64,000 nucleotides of DNA, from NCBI GenBank assembly GCA_044220635.1, contig JBGAQP010000013.1:1-64000 (forward strand). Direction: 5' to 3'. How positions within the stretch are numbered: position 1 is the stretch's first letter; every line of letters begins with the position of its first letter. The notes under the pieces were generated by a model. That model saw only the letters and a program-made list of their open reading frames with translations, had not been told where the DNA came from and ran no database searches. The position numbers were made by a program, and so were the translations under genes. Origin of the DNA: JBGAQP01 sp044220635. Its GTDB lineage: Bacteria; Pseudomonadota; Gammaproteobacteria; Burkholderiales; Usitatibacteraceae. Below are positions 34,656 to 42,928 of this stretch, one piece after another.

Positions 34656-35528
34656 TCAGGCGGCCTTCGGGCGGGCGGCGAGCCCGGCCCCGCGCGCCCC
34701 GTCGCGGATCCAGTCGAGCCAGGCGTCGAGTCCCTCGCCGGTCGTGGCCGAGACGCGCAGCACCCGGATCCTCGGGTTGATGCGCCGCGCGTTCGCCTCG
34801 CAGGCGGCCGCGTCGAAGGCGAGGTGGGGTAGCAGGTCGCACTTGTTGAGGAGCATGAGGTCGGAGGCCGCGAACATGTCCGGGTACTTGAGCGGCTTGT
34901 CCTCGCCCTCGGTCACGGAGAGCACCACGACCTTGTGGGCCTCGCCCAGGTCGAAGGCGGCCGGGCACACGAGGTTGCCGACGTTCTCGATCATGAGGAC
35001 GGAGTCGCGCGCCGGCGCCAGGTGGTCGATGGCGTGGCCCACCATGTGCGCGTCCAGGTGGCAGCCCTTGCCCGTGTTGATCTGCACGGCACGCGCCCCC
35101 GTGCCGCGGATGCGCTCGGCGTCGTTCGAGGTCTGCTGGTCGCCCTCGATCACCGCGACCTCGAGCTCGCCCGCGAGGCGCCGGATCGTCTGCACGAGCA
35201 GCGCCGTCTTCCCGGAGCCGGGGCTCGAGACGAGGTTCAGGGCGAAGACGCCGCGCTCGGCGAGCGAGCGCCGGTTCGCCGCGGCGTGCCGGTCGTTCTC
35301 GGCGAGGATGTCCTGCTCGATGGCGACCGCGCGCGCCGCGCCCACGCCGGGGGCATGGCTGTGCTGGGCGTGGTCGTGGGTGTGGTCGTGACCGTGATCG
35401 TGACCGTGATCGTGACCGTGACCGTGATCGTGGCCATGGTCGTGGCCGTGGTCGTGGCCGTGGTCGTGGCCGTGGGCCTTGCCCTCGATCTTCGTTTCAC
35501 CCTGGCCGCATCCGCATGTCGTGCACAT
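34656..35528 (-). CDS. hypB: Nickel-insertion GTPase HypB with a long His-rich region
   Basis: The 290-residue GTPase delivers nickel to the hydrogenase large subunit. It begins MCTTCGCG (high-affinity metal site) and has 20 histidines between residues 19 and 58, mostly His-Gly/His-Asp repeats, which may store nickel. The G-domain follows: P-loop SSPGSGKT at 101-108, then EGDQQTSNDAERI, ENVGNLVCPA and LNKCDLLPHL. Because hupE is missing from this cluster, the His-rich region may matter more for nickel supply, which is an inference. Confidence 0.96.
   Translation of the reverse strand: MCTTCGCGQGETKIEGKAHGHDHGHDHGHDHGHDHGHGHDHGHDHGHDHTHDHAQHSHAPGVGAARAVAIEQDILAENDRHAAANRRSLAERGVFALNLVSSPGSGKTALLVQTIRRLAGELEVAVIEGDQQTSNDAERIRGTGARAVQINTGKGCHLDAHMVGHAIDHLAPARDSVLMIENVGNLVCPAAFDLGEAHKVVVLSVTEGEDKPLKYPDMFAASDLMLLNKCDLLPHLAFDAAACEANARRINPRIRVLRVSATTGEGLDAWLDWIRDGARGAGLAARPKAA
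35355..35474. repeat. Minisatellite encoding the HypB His-rich region
   Basis: Short tandem units of about 12 bases, in two related forms (GTGGTCGTGGCC-like and GTGATCGTGACC-like on the + strand), encode the His-Gly-His-Asp repeats of HypB residues 19-58. Such a tract can expand or shrink by slippage. Confidence 0.75.
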
Positions 35529-35537
35529 GGCCTTCTC

Positions 35538-35879
35538 CTAGAATCCCTCGAGTTCCTTCACCCGCAGGTCGTCGCCGCCGCTCACCTGCAGCTGGCTGCT
35601 CCCGCAGGCGGGGCAGTCGGCGGCGCGCGAGGCGACCTGGACGCTGCGGCAGCAGCGCATGCACCAGGCGGTGGCCGGCAGCTCGAGGATGTCGAGCCGC
35701 GCCCCGTCGGCGACGCTGCCCTTCACGACCGCCCCGAAGCAGAAGCGCAGGGCCTCGGGCTCCACCGCGGCGAGGCTGCCGATCTCCAGGCGCACCGCCG
35801 TGACGGACCTGAGGCCGGCGCTGCGCGCCCCCTTCTCCACGATGCCGAGCACGCTTTCGGCGAGCGCCATCTCATGCAT
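35538..35879 (-). CDS. hypA: Nickel metallochaperone HypA
   Basis: The 113-residue partner of HypB. It begins MHEMALAESV, where His2 binds nickel, and carries the zinc site CMRCC...CPACG near residues 73-92. Normal length. It overlaps hupK by eight bases and is nine bases upstream of hypB. All are on one strand. Confidence 0.95.
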   Translation of the reverse strand: MHEMALAESVLGIVEKGARSAGLRSVTAVRLEIGSLAAVEPEALRFCFGAVVKGSVADGARLDILELPATAWCMRCCRSVQVASRAADCPACGSSQLQVSGGDDLRVKELEGF

Positions 35880-36984
35880 GGGCCACCTCGGCGCGCCAGG
35901 CGACGCAGGGATCGAGCGAGGCGGCCACGAGGCGCACGCGCCGCGCGAGCTCGGCCTCGTCCCTCGCAGCGATCGCCTTCGCTCCCGCGGCGAACGCGCC
36001 CCGCGGGTGGAAGTTCCATTCGGTGGGCGCGACGATCGCGTAGTCCGCGACCCGCCCCTCCTCGATCCGCGCGCGGTGCAGCAGCAATCCCCTCGCCGTC
36101 TCGACCCAGGCGATCCCGTCCCCGTCGTCCGCGGCGATCGCGCCGTGGCGGCGGCTCGCCGTCGCGCGCTCGAGCTCGGCGAGGACCTCGGCGAGCTCCA
36201 CGAGGCGCGCGACGAAGCGCGCGGCCACGCCGCGGCCGAAACGCCGCAGGGCCTCCGCAACGAGGCGATGCCCGGAGCGCCGCGCGGCGGCACCGGTTTC
36301 CCGCGGCTCGCCGTCCCAGTGGGGTGCCAGCGCGAAGCCCTTGTCCCTCGCCATCGGCCCCGCGAGCCCGGATCGCAAGGCGTTGGCATCGACCGGCGGC
36401 ATCAGCGCGACGGGGCTCGCGCCGAGCGCGCCGTCGTCGGCGAGGATCTCGCCGAGTCGCGCGGCGACGGGCGTCGCGGCCTCCCGGGTCCAGGCGGCGA
36501 ACGCTTCCCAATCGCCGAGCGCGAGCCAGTCGCCGGGTGCGCGCGCGTAGATCTCCTCGGCGGCCACGCCGGAGGCCGCGCCGGCGCCGGCTTGCGCGGC
36601 ACCGTCGAGGATCGGCTGCAGGGCGACTCGCGCCCGGCCCATGGCGGTCACCCGCGGCGCGAGGCCCGCCTGCCGGGGCTGCTCCATGAGGAAATGCCAG
36701 AAGTGCTCGTGCGCCATCTCCGCGGCGATCACGCGATCGCGCGCATGGGCGCTCGCCTCGGTCTCGGTCACGCCCTCGGAGGCCTCGGTGGCGCAGGCGG
36801 CGGCCGTCGACTGGGCCCGGCCACAGAGCGCGAAGAGCCGGCCGGCGAGCACCACGGCCTCGGCGCTCGGCAGGTCGCGCAACGCGATGCCCGCGATCTG
36901 GGGCCGCGTGGAGAGCGTGCGCACGGCGGTCACCTGGCGCCCGTCCCAGCCGACCTCGAGCCGGAGCTCACCCTCGAGCGACAT
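35872..36984 (-). CDS. hupK: HupK/HoxV-like hydrogenase scaffold protein
   Basis: The 370-residue protein belongs to the HupK/HoxV group, distant relatives of the NiFe large subunit that help assemble the cofactor of O2-tolerant enzymes. Remnants of the two large-subunit cysteine motifs are seen: LCGRAQS (Cys54) and SLDPC (Cys360). Its position between hupJ and hypA matches rhizobial clusters. It overlaps hupJ by 17 bases. Confidence 0.85.
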   Translation of the reverse strand: MSLEGELRLEVGWDGRQVTAVRTLSTRPQIAGIALRDLPSAEAVVLAGRLFALCGRAQSTAAACATEASEGVTETEASAHARDRVIAAEMAHEHFWHFLMEQPRQAGLAPRVTAMGRARVALQPILDGAAQAGAGAASGVAAEEIYARAPGDWLALGDWEAFAAWTREAATPVAARLGEILADDGALGASPVALMPPVDANALRSGLAGPMARDKGFALAPHWDGEPRETGAAARRSGHRLVAEALRRFGRGVAARFVARLVELAEVLAELERATASRRHGAIAADDGDGIAWVETARGLLLHRARIEEGRVADYAIVAPTEWNFHPRGAFAAGAKAIAARDEAELARRVRLVAASLDPCVAWRAEVAHA

Positions 36985-37444
36985 CGCCGGAACCCGCGAA
37001 ATGGCCCTGGAGGAACTCGCGCTTGCTCACGGCCGGTCGCGGCTCCTCGGCCGTGGCCGGATCGAGGAGCGCGGCGAGGGCGGCATCGGCGGCGATGCGC
37101 GCCGCCTCGTGGTCCGCGAACTGCAGCACCGGGGAGAAGAGCGAGCAGCCGTGCACCTCGCCCAGGCCCGGGACCTCGCCCGAGGCGAAGCGATAGGTTC
37201 CCGCCGGGAAGTCCACGAAGCGCTCCCCGCCCGGCGGCAGGCACACCCAGGCGTGCGCCTCGTCGGGCATCAGGAGGATGTTGATCGACCAGGGCGTGAC
37301 GAGCGCCCCGAGCCACGCGCCCTGCCAGCGCCGGAAGCCCACGGCCTCCACGGAAAGCGCCGCGTTCAGGAACGGGAGCCCGCGCATGCGCTCGTCGTGG
37401 ATGGCACGATAGGCCGATGCGACGCGGGCGGAAGGGTCAGTCAT
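36968..37444 (-). CDS. hupJ: HybE/HupJ-family hydrogenase assembly chaperone
   Basis: The 158-residue protein of the HybE family is thought to proofread the large subunit before Tat export. Family features: MRGLPFLNAALSVEAVGFRRW, LVTPWSINILLMP, and FASGEVPGLGEVHGCSLFSPV. It lies between hupI and hupK, overlapping both, as in rhizobial clusters. Confidence 0.9.
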   Translation of the reverse strand: MTDPSARVASAYRAIHDERMRGLPFLNAALSVEAVGFRRWQGAWLGALVTPWSINILLMPDEAHAWVCLPPGGERFVDFPAGTYRFASGEVPGLGEVHGCSLFSPVLQFADHEAARIAADAALAALLDPATAEEPRPAVSKREFLQGHFAGSGDVARG

Positions 37445-37649
37445 CGTCGAGCACCAGGAACTTCGATTTCTCGGCGGCGCAGTTGGGGCAGGTCCAGTAC
37501 GGCGGCAGGTCCTCGAAGGGCGTGCCCGGCGGGATCTGCCACACGGGGTCGCCCTCGGCCGGGTCGTACACGGTCCAGCACACGCCGCACTCGCGGCGCG
37601 CGAGGCTCGCGGCCGGGGGGGCGCCGAAGCGCTCCTGCGGGCCGTTCAT
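37437..37649 (-). CDS. hupI: Hydrogenase-associated rubredoxin HupI
   Basis: A 70-residue rubredoxin with a short N-terminal extension. The Fe(Cys)4 site is formed by CGVC (residues 21-24) and CPNC (54-57), with DPAEGDPVWQIPPGTPFEDLPPYW between them. HupI/HoxR rubredoxins are needed for hydrogenase made under oxygen. It overlaps hupH by four bases (ATGA) and hupJ by eight. Confidence 0.93.
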   Translation of the reverse strand: MNGPQERFGAPPAASLARRECGVCWTVYDPAEGDPVWQIPPGTPFEDLPPYWTCPNCAAEKSKFLVLDDD

Positions 37650-38500
37650 GTCTCGCGCAGCCAGGCGAGCAGCTCGCCGAGGCGCTCGATGCTCTCGGCG
37701 TAGTCGTCCTCGGCCGCCCGCGCCGCTTCCGGGAGGTCCACCACCTCGATGGTGTCGAGGATCAGCGTGTTCATCGAGTTGAAGTACTGCACGCGCCACA
37801 CGCCGGGAACCGTGGTGCTCGCGATGCGGCAGTTGCCGAAGCCGCGCGAGAGGATCGTCACGGCGCCCTCGCCCAGCACCTGCCCGAGGCCGTCGTGGTC
37901 GGCGGGCGTGAGCGGCAGCAGCGACAGGTTGATCACGTGCGCGGGCCGCCCGGGGCGGAACCGGCGCGCGTGATGGCGGATCTCGTTCACCAGGGCGGGG
38001 GCGTTCATCACGCCCTCGGGCAGCTTCGCCGCCTCGAGGGGGGCGCCGCGGGCGATCCGGGCGCCGGCCTTCACGGCCTGGGGCATGTCGCCCGCCTCGA
38101 TCAGGTCCTCGGCGAGGCCGCCGTTGCCGTCGGGGCGCTGCACGCGCCACACGCCCGCGAAGGCCGTCTCCTGGACGTGCCAACCCTCGGTCCCGTCGGG
38201 CGCGCGCACCACCGCGCTCACCTCGCCTTGCCCGAGCGACTCGTTGAGCGCGCGCAGGGCCGGCGGCCGCAGGCTCGCGAGGCCGAGCCTCGGCGGAGTG
38301 CCGTTGGCCGGCAGCCGCATCGCTTCGATCAGCCGCTCGACCAGCATCGCCGCCGCCGCGAGGTCCTCGGCCGCCGCGTCCTGCGGCGGGATCGGCGTGG
38401 CGAGGGGTTCCGCCGCGGGCATGCGCAGGTAGTCGAATTCCTCTTCGGGTGCGCGCGAGCCGGGGCCGACGGCGACGACGGGGATCGGGATGGGTTTCAT
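37646..38500 (-). CDS. hupH: Hydrogenase expression protein HupH (HyaF family)
   Basis: The 284-residue protein of the HyaF/HupH family takes part in small-subunit maturation. Typical segments are LGQGEVSAVV, WHVQETAFAGVWRVQ, NAPALVNEIRHHARRF, LLPLTPADHDGLGQVLGEGAVTILSRGFGNCRI and WRVQYFNSMNTLILDTIEV. The start at 38500 has a GGAGGCC site. It is coupled to hupI. Confidence 0.94.
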   Translation of the reverse strand: MKPIPIPVVAVGPGSRAPEEEFDYLRMPAAEPLATPIPPQDAAAEDLAAAAMLVERLIEAMRLPANGTPPRLGLASLRPPALRALNESLGQGEVSAVVRAPDGTEGWHVQETAFAGVWRVQRPDGNGGLAEDLIEAGDMPQAVKAGARIARGAPLEAAKLPEGVMNAPALVNEIRHHARRFRPGRPAHVINLSLLPLTPADHDGLGQVLGEGAVTILSRGFGNCRIASTTVPGVWRVQYFNSMNTLILDTIEVVDLPEAARAAEDDYAESIERLGELLAWLRET

Positions 38501-38513
38501 GGCATGGCCTCCT

Positions 38514-38963
38514 TCAGGCGCAAGAGGACGGGGCGCCCGACGCAACCGGGATCACCTTGGGTGGGAGCGGCTTCGCGGGGCCGGAGAGCAGCGCCTGCGA
38601 CAGCGCGTGGAAATCCGACCAGTCGCGCAGGCCCTCGATCGTCCCGAGGAACTCGCCCGCGCGCAGGTAGACGAGGGCCGGCCAGAAGCGCACGGCGTAG
38701 GTGCGCGCGACCTCCCGCGAATGCTCCGGCAGGAGCACGCCCACGCGGAAGGGCTTCGCGGAAGCGCGCCGCAGCTCCGGGAGGATCACGGCGAGGTCGA
38801 GCGTCTCGCGATAGCGCACGGGATCCTCGGAAAGGAACAGCACCGCCTCGCCGGGCTCGCGCAGGAAGCCTTCGAGCGTGGCGGGTTCGAGGCGCGCATA
38901 GCCGTGGGAATCGAACAGCCGCGCGATGAGGGGGTGGATGGCCGGGGTGGCGGTGGCGTTCAT
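38514..38963 (-). CDS. hupG: Hydrogenase chaperone HupG (HyaE family)
   Basis: The 149-residue thioredoxin-like protein is a chaperone for the Tat-bound small subunit. It has the fold core AVLFLSEDPVRYRETLDLAVILPEL, VGVLLPEHSREVARTYAVRFWPALVYLRAGEFLGTIEGLRDW. The thioredoxin CxxC is absent, as usual in HyaE. It begins one base after the hupF stop. Confidence 0.92.
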   Translation of the reverse strand: MNATATPAIHPLIARLFDSHGYARLEPATLEGFLREPGEAVLFLSEDPVRYRETLDLAVILPELRRASAKPFRVGVLLPEHSREVARTYAVRFWPALVYLRAGEFLGTIEGLRDWSDFHALSQALLSGPAKPLPPKVIPVASGAPSSCA

Positions 38964-38964
38964 C

Positions 38965-39273
38965 TCAGGAGGCCTTGCGTCGGAGGTGTTCGGGGAGCTC
39001 GGGCTCGCGGCCCACGAGGTCCGCGAAGGCCGCGTCGATGCCGGCGGTCTCCCCCGCGAGGGCCGCGTCGAGCGCATCGAGCGCGCGCCCGATCGCCTCG
39101 GCGGCCTCGGGGGCCAGGACCTCGCGCGCGGTGCCGAGGAAATCGAGGAGCCAGGTGCCGGGCGGCTGGGGCCCGACGAGGGAGAGGTCGAGCCGCACGC
39201 GGCCGTTGCGACCTTCGCACCACGCGGCGAGGCCCTGCGTTTCCACGACGCGCACGGGGATGCCCAGGCACAT
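38965..39273 (-). CDS. hupF: Hydrogenase chaperone HupF (HypC family)
   Basis: The 102-residue HypC relative begins MCLGIPVRVV with Cys2, and has a GTWLLDFLGTAREVL segment and an extra C-terminal helix that HypC lacks. HupF/HoxL acts specifically on O2-tolerant enzymes. The start overlaps the hupD stop by one base (TGATG). Confidence 0.93.
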   Translation of the reverse strand: MCLGIPVRVVETQGLAAWCEGRNGRVRLDLSLVGPQPPGTWLLDFLGTAREVLAPEAAEAIGRALDALDAALAGETAGIDAAFADLVGREPELPEHLRRKAS

Positions 39274-39896
39274 CAGCCGGGCTCCCGGTGGCGCTGCGCA
39301 AGCACGCGCGCGTCCCCGATGCGGCAAGCGGCCTCTTCCGAGGGACGGCCCGATTCGTATTCCACGATCCCGAGACCCGGCCCCAGCAGGGGCTCGGCCG
39401 GGGGTTCGCGGCGCGCCACGCCCGGGACTCCCCATTCGGCGAGGATCTCGAGGGCGCGCCCGAGCGCCTCGGGCAGCCGCGCCTTCACGACGGGCGTGAG
39501 GCTGCCGCCGAAGTCGCGCAGGTCCGCGGGCTGCACGCCCACGAGCGCGGTGTCTTCCGGCGTCCACCCCGTCAGCGAGGCGAGCGCGAGCAGCTCCTGG
39601 AAGCTCGTCTGGTGCAGGCTCATCTTGCCCACGCCGAGGTAGGCGGGAATGTCGTTGCCCCGGACCACCTTCAGCGTCCCGGGGGCGAGGCCGTAGTCGA
39701 TGGCGTCGAGGACGAGCAGGCGCCGGGCGGACTGGACGCGCGGCAGGAGATAGAGCCCCTGCGTGCCCCCGTCGGCGAGCTCCACCTCCTCGGGGAACCG
39801 CCAGCCCTCGTGCAGGGCGGAAACGGCGCGAACCCCGAAGCCCTCGTCGGCCCAGAGAACGTTCCCGATGCCCAGCACCAGCGTGGTCGCCCCCAA
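39273..39896 (-). CDS. hupD: Hydrogenase maturation endopeptidase HupD
   Basis: The 207-residue peptidase cuts the C-terminal tail off the large subunit after nickel insertion. The conserved nickel-sensing residues lie in VLGIGNVLWADEGFG (Glu near the start) and LDAIDYG (Asp), with a histidine in MSLHQTSFQE. The start is judged to be TTG at 39896, since an AGGAGAGG site lies just upstream and the conserved sequence begins there; no ATG fits. The ribosome site touches a dyad repeat. A 169-bp gap separates it from higA. Confidence 0.88.
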   Translation of the reverse strand: MGATTLVLGIGNVLWADEGFGVRAVSALHEGWRFPEEVELADGGTQGLYLLPRVQSARRLLVLDAIDYGLAPGTLKVVRGNDIPAYLGVGKMSLHQTSFQELLALASLTGWTPEDTALVGVQPADLRDFGGSLTPVVKARLPEALGRALEILAEWGVPGVARREPPAEPLLGPGLGIVEYESGRPSEEAACRIGDARVLAQRHREPG

Positions 39897-39904
39897 CCTG
39901 CCTC

Positions 39905-39929
39905 TCCTGTAACCGCACGGGTTACAGGA
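39905..39929. promoter_or_regulatory. Dyad operator-like site upstream of hupD
   Basis: A perfect 10-bp inverted repeat with a 5-base centre. Its core TGTAAC-N7-GTTACA is at 39908-39926 and recurs upstream of hupS at 44165-44183. It lies 9-33 bases before the hupD TTG and runs into its ribosome site on the - strand, so it could act as an operator or an RNA hairpin. Confidence 0.6.
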
Positions 39930-39959
39930 AGCATCCTCCGCCGCCTGCGAGGCGGGCCG

Positions 39960-39973
39960 TTGACGCACGTCAA
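39960..39973. promoter_or_regulatory. FNR/CRP-type dyad
   Basis: The perfect inverted repeat TTGAC-GCAC-GTCAA resembles FNR-family boxes (TTGAT-N4-ATCAA). It lies 64-77 bases upstream of the hupD start, in the only large gap of the cluster. Rhizobial hyp operons are known to be under FnrN control, so a redox regulator is plausible. Confidence 0.5.
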
Positions 39974-40065
39974 ACGCACCCGCGCGAAGGGGCGGGAATA
40001 CCCGAATCAGGCGGTCGGGAATGCCGCGAAGCGACCGGGGCCGGGCACCGGCCCCGCGGGAGCGC

Positions 40066-40404
40066 TCAGCGTGCCCGGGCGGGCGAGAGCATCGCCCGGT
40101 GCACGTCCCAGGCGAGCTGCAGCTGGAGCCAGAACTCGGGCTCGTTGCGGAAGTAGGCCGCGAGGCGCACGGCCGTGTCCGCGGAGATGCCGCGCTTGCC
40201 GCGGATCAGCTCGTTCACCCGCCGCCGGGAGATCCCGAGGGCGTTGGCGAGCGCGAGCTGGGTGATGCCCAGGGGCTTCATGTAGCGGGTATCGAGGAAA
40301 TAGCCGGGATGCACCGGCTCTCGGCGCCCGCGCGGGCGGGCGGCCCTGGCGGCCCCGGCCACCCCGCGCAGCGCCCCGGCCTTCGGGCGCGCTGGCTTGG
40401 CCAT
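40066..40404 (-). CDS. higA: Orphan HigA-family DNA-binding protein inside the hup operon
   Basis: The 112-residue protein has a basic N-terminal tail (about 30 residues) and then a HigA-type XRE domain: HPGYFLDTRYMKPLGITQLALANALGISRRRVNELIRGKRGISADTAVRLAAYFRNEPEFWLQLQLAWDV. No HigB toxin gene is on either side. It lies between hupC and hupD, on the same strand, where rhizobial clusters have no such gene. ATG at 40404 has GGAG five bases away; a GTG at 40431 would add nine residues and couple it to hupC. It may regulate the hydrogenase genes instead of acting as an antitoxin. Confidence 0.85.
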   Translation of the reverse strand: MAKPARPKAGALRGVAGAARAARPRGRREPVHPGYFLDTRYMKPLGITQLALANALGISRRRVNELIRGKRGISADTAVRLAAYFRNEPEFWLQLQLAWDVHRAMLSPARAR

Positions 40405-40431
40405 TTCGACTCCGGCGAAGACGGTGGTCAC

Positions 40432-41121
40432 TCAGTCCTTCTTGTCGCGGTAGCCGTTGATCATCGAGCTGATCACCGTGTAGCCCGAGGTGATGTCCTC
40501 GCGCACCACGAAGTACAGGTGGATGATCGTGAAGCAGATGAGGTACCACATGCCGAGGTGGTGCCAGGTGTGCACGTCCTGGCTCTGCCCGAAGAAGGGG
40601 ATGACCCACGACGAGAAGAGCTTGAAAGCCCAGGATTCGCGCCCGAGGCCCTCGCCGTAGAGCGCGAAGCCCGTGAGGAGCATGAACACCGTGCCGAGGA
40701 CGTACATCCCGAACATCGCCAGCATCGCGATCGCGTTGTGGCCCAGGTGCACCTCGTCGTTCCTGCGGATGAAGAGGTAGTGCAGCACCACCTTCAGGTA
40801 GCTGCGCCACCACGAAGGACGCAGCATGTACACCGGCACGGCGAAGATCTCCCGGGCATGGCGGTTGCCCACCAGAGCCCAGTAGACCCGGCCGAGGAAG
40901 GTGATCGCGAACACGTAGGCGGCGGCGAAGTGCGCGAAGCGGATGTAGCCGAAGAGGAAGTTCTCGCTCGCCTCGCCCGGCACCGACGCGGGCGGGCTGC
41001 CGATGAACCAGCCCGTCACCACCAGCACCACCATCGCGACCGCCATGACCCAGTGCCAGAGCCGCACCGGCGCCTCCCAGACGTAGGCGGGAAGCCGGAC
41101 CTCACGGGGGACCGTGGACAT
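40432..41121 (-). CDS. hupC: Hydrogenase b-type cytochrome subunit HupC
   Basis: The 229-residue inner-membrane cytochrome b anchors the hydrogenase and passes electrons to quinone. Four hydrophobic helices are visible. Heme-ligand histidines are expected in RLWHWVMAVAM (His23), RFAHFAAAYVF, and the HHLGMWYLICFTIIHLYFV helix. It follows hupL by 16 bases. Confidence 0.95.
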   Translation of the reverse strand: MSTVPREVRLPAYVWEAPVRLWHWVMAVAMVVLVVTGWFIGSPPASVPGEASENFLFGYIRFAHFAAAYVFAITFLGRVYWALVGNRHAREIFAVPVYMLRPSWWRSYLKVVLHYLFIRRNDEVHLGHNAIAMLAMFGMYVLGTVFMLLTGFALYGEGLGRESWAFKLFSSWVIPFFGQSQDVHTWHHLGMWYLICFTIIHLYFVVREDITSGYTVISSMINGYRDKKD

Positions 41122-41137
41122 CGTCTTCTCCTTCGCC

Positions 41138-42928
41138 TCAGCGCACCTGGACGCGGGTGAGTTCCTCGCCTTCCGGCGAGATCACGTGCGTGGAGCACGC
41201 GAGGCAGGGATCGAAGCTGTGGATGGTGCGAAGGATCTCGAGCGGCTGGTCGGCCTTGGCCATCGGCGTGTTCATGAGCGAAGCCTCGTAGGCGCCGATC
41301 TGGTTCTTGCCGTCCCGGGGTCCCGCGTTCCACGTCGTCGGCACGACGCACTGGTAGTTGTCGATCCGGGCGTCCTTGATCTTGATCCAGTGCCCCAGCG
41401 CCCCGCGCGGCGCCTCGCAGAAGCCGGCGCCCTTGGCCTCCTTCGGCCAGGTGGCGGGCTCCCACTTGTCGATGTTGGCGGTGTCGAACTTGCCGGCCTT
41501 GATGTTGGCGAGGAGCTTGCCGTAGAAGTACTTCATCTTGTGCGCCGACCACGAGGCCTCGAGGCCGCGGGCCGCGGTGCGCCCGAGCGTCGAGAAGAGC
41601 GCGGTGATGGGCACGCCGAGCTTGGAGAGCACCATGTCCACGGGCTCCTTGAACTCGGGCTTGCCCATGGCGTAGCCGATCACGTAGCGCGCGAGGGGAC
41701 CCACTTCCATCGGCTGGCCCTTGAAGCGCGGCGACTTGATCCACGAGTACTTGGCGCTCTCGTCGATCTCCTTGATGTCGGTCTTCGAGCCCTTGGAGCC
41801 CTTGCCGAGCACGAACTGGGGCTCGGTGACGCCGTCGAAGGGGTGCAGGCCCTTGGTCTCGTCGGCGTACTTGTACCAGGAGTGCGGCACGAACTCCTGC
41901 ACCTGCGTCGGGTCCTTCAGGTCGACCGGGACGATCTCCTTGAGGTTGCCGCCCAGGATCGCCCCGCGCGGCATCATCAGGCTCTTGTTCGACTGGTCGT
42001 TGGCGATGTCCGGGAATTCCCCGTAGCTCATGAGGTTCTGCGAGGAGATCCCGCCGCCGTGCAGCCAGTCCTTGTAGAACGAGGCGATGGCGAGCAGGTC
42101 CGGGATGTAGACGTTGTCGATGAACGCGATCGTGTCGTCGATGATCTTGCCGACCATGTTGAGGCGTTCCATGTTGATCGCCCCGACGGCGCCCGTGCGC
42201 TCGACGTTGATCGAGGCGGGCACTCCGCCCACGAGCCAGTTCGGGTGCGGGTTCTTGCCCCCGAAGATGGTCTGGATCTTGACGATCTCCTTCTGGAAGT
42301 CGAGCGCCTGGAGGTAGTGGCTGACCGCCATGAGGTTCGCCTCGGGCGGCAGCTTGTAGGCGGGGTGGCCCCAGTAGGCGTTGCGGAAGGGGCCGAGCTG
42401 CCCGGACTCGACGAACTTCTTGAGCCGCGAGGCGACGTCGCGGAAGTAGCCGGGCGAGGAGAGCGGCCACGACGAGATCGACTGCGCGAGCTCGCTGGTC
42501 TTCTTCGGGTCCGCCTTCAGCGCCGAGACCACGTCCACCCAGTCGAGCGCGTGCAGGTGGTAGAAGTGCACGAGGTGGTCGTGGGCGTAGAGGGTCGAGT
42601 GCATCAGGTTCCGGATGATGTTCGCGTTGTCCGGGATCTGGATGCCGAGCGCGTCCTCGACGCTCCTCACGGAGGCGAGCGCGTGCACGCCCGTGCACAC
42701 GCCGCAGATGCGCTCGGTGAACGCCCAGGCGTCGCGGGGATCGCGACCCTTGAGGATCACCTCGAGCCCCCTCCACATGGTGCCCATGGAAACGGCGTTG
42801 GCGATCGTGTTCTTCGCATCCAGGTTCACCTCGATGCGCAGGTGCCCCTCGATCCGGCAGATCGGGTCGACGACGACCCGCTTGCCGCTGTTGTCGAGCT
42901 TGAAGCCTTGGGTCTCGATCACGCTCAT
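41138..42928 (-). CDS. hupL: Group 1 [NiFe]-hydrogenase large subunit HupL
   Basis: The 596-residue catalytic subunit oxidises H2. The NiFe ligands are Cys75 and Cys78 in RICGVCTG, and Cys575 and Cys578 in DPCLACSTH. A 15-residue tail after His581 (VISPEGEELTRVQVR) is the peptide removed by HupD. Length and motifs are complete. It has no signal peptide and would be exported with the small subunit. The start overlaps the hupS stop by four bases. Confidence 0.97.
   Translation of the reverse strand: MSVIETQGFKLDNSGKRVVVDPICRIEGHLRIEVNLDAKNTIANAVSMGTMWRGLEVILKGRDPRDAWAFTERICGVCTGVHALASVRSVEDALGIQIPDNANIIRNLMHSTLYAHDHLVHFYHLHALDWVDVVSALKADPKKTSELAQSISSWPLSSPGYFRDVASRLKKFVESGQLGPFRNAYWGHPAYKLPPEANLMAVSHYLQALDFQKEIVKIQTIFGGKNPHPNWLVGGVPASINVERTGAVGAINMERLNMVGKIIDDTIAFIDNVYIPDLLAIASFYKDWLHGGGISSQNLMSYGEFPDIANDQSNKSLMMPRGAILGGNLKEIVPVDLKDPTQVQEFVPHSWYKYADETKGLHPFDGVTEPQFVLGKGSKGSKTDIKEIDESAKYSWIKSPRFKGQPMEVGPLARYVIGYAMGKPEFKEPVDMVLSKLGVPITALFSTLGRTAARGLEASWSAHKMKYFYGKLLANIKAGKFDTANIDKWEPATWPKEAKGAGFCEAPRGALGHWIKIKDARIDNYQCVVPTTWNAGPRDGKNQIGAYEASLMNTPMAKADQPLEILRTIHSFDPCLACSTHVISPEGEELTRVQVR

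Noticed and set aside
32272..34968. An 898-codon open frame in another frame of the hypF strand
   Set aside because: It lies over hypF, which has all its domains; the alternative product is Arg/Pro-rich with no family features.
35355..35474. Tandem repeats considered as a CRISPR array
   Set aside because: The units are 12 bases with no spacers and encode the HypB histidine tract.
39897..40065. A HigB toxin gene next to higA
   Set aside because: No frame in the gap or on the other side encodes a RelE/HigB-like protein; the gap holds only dyad repeats.
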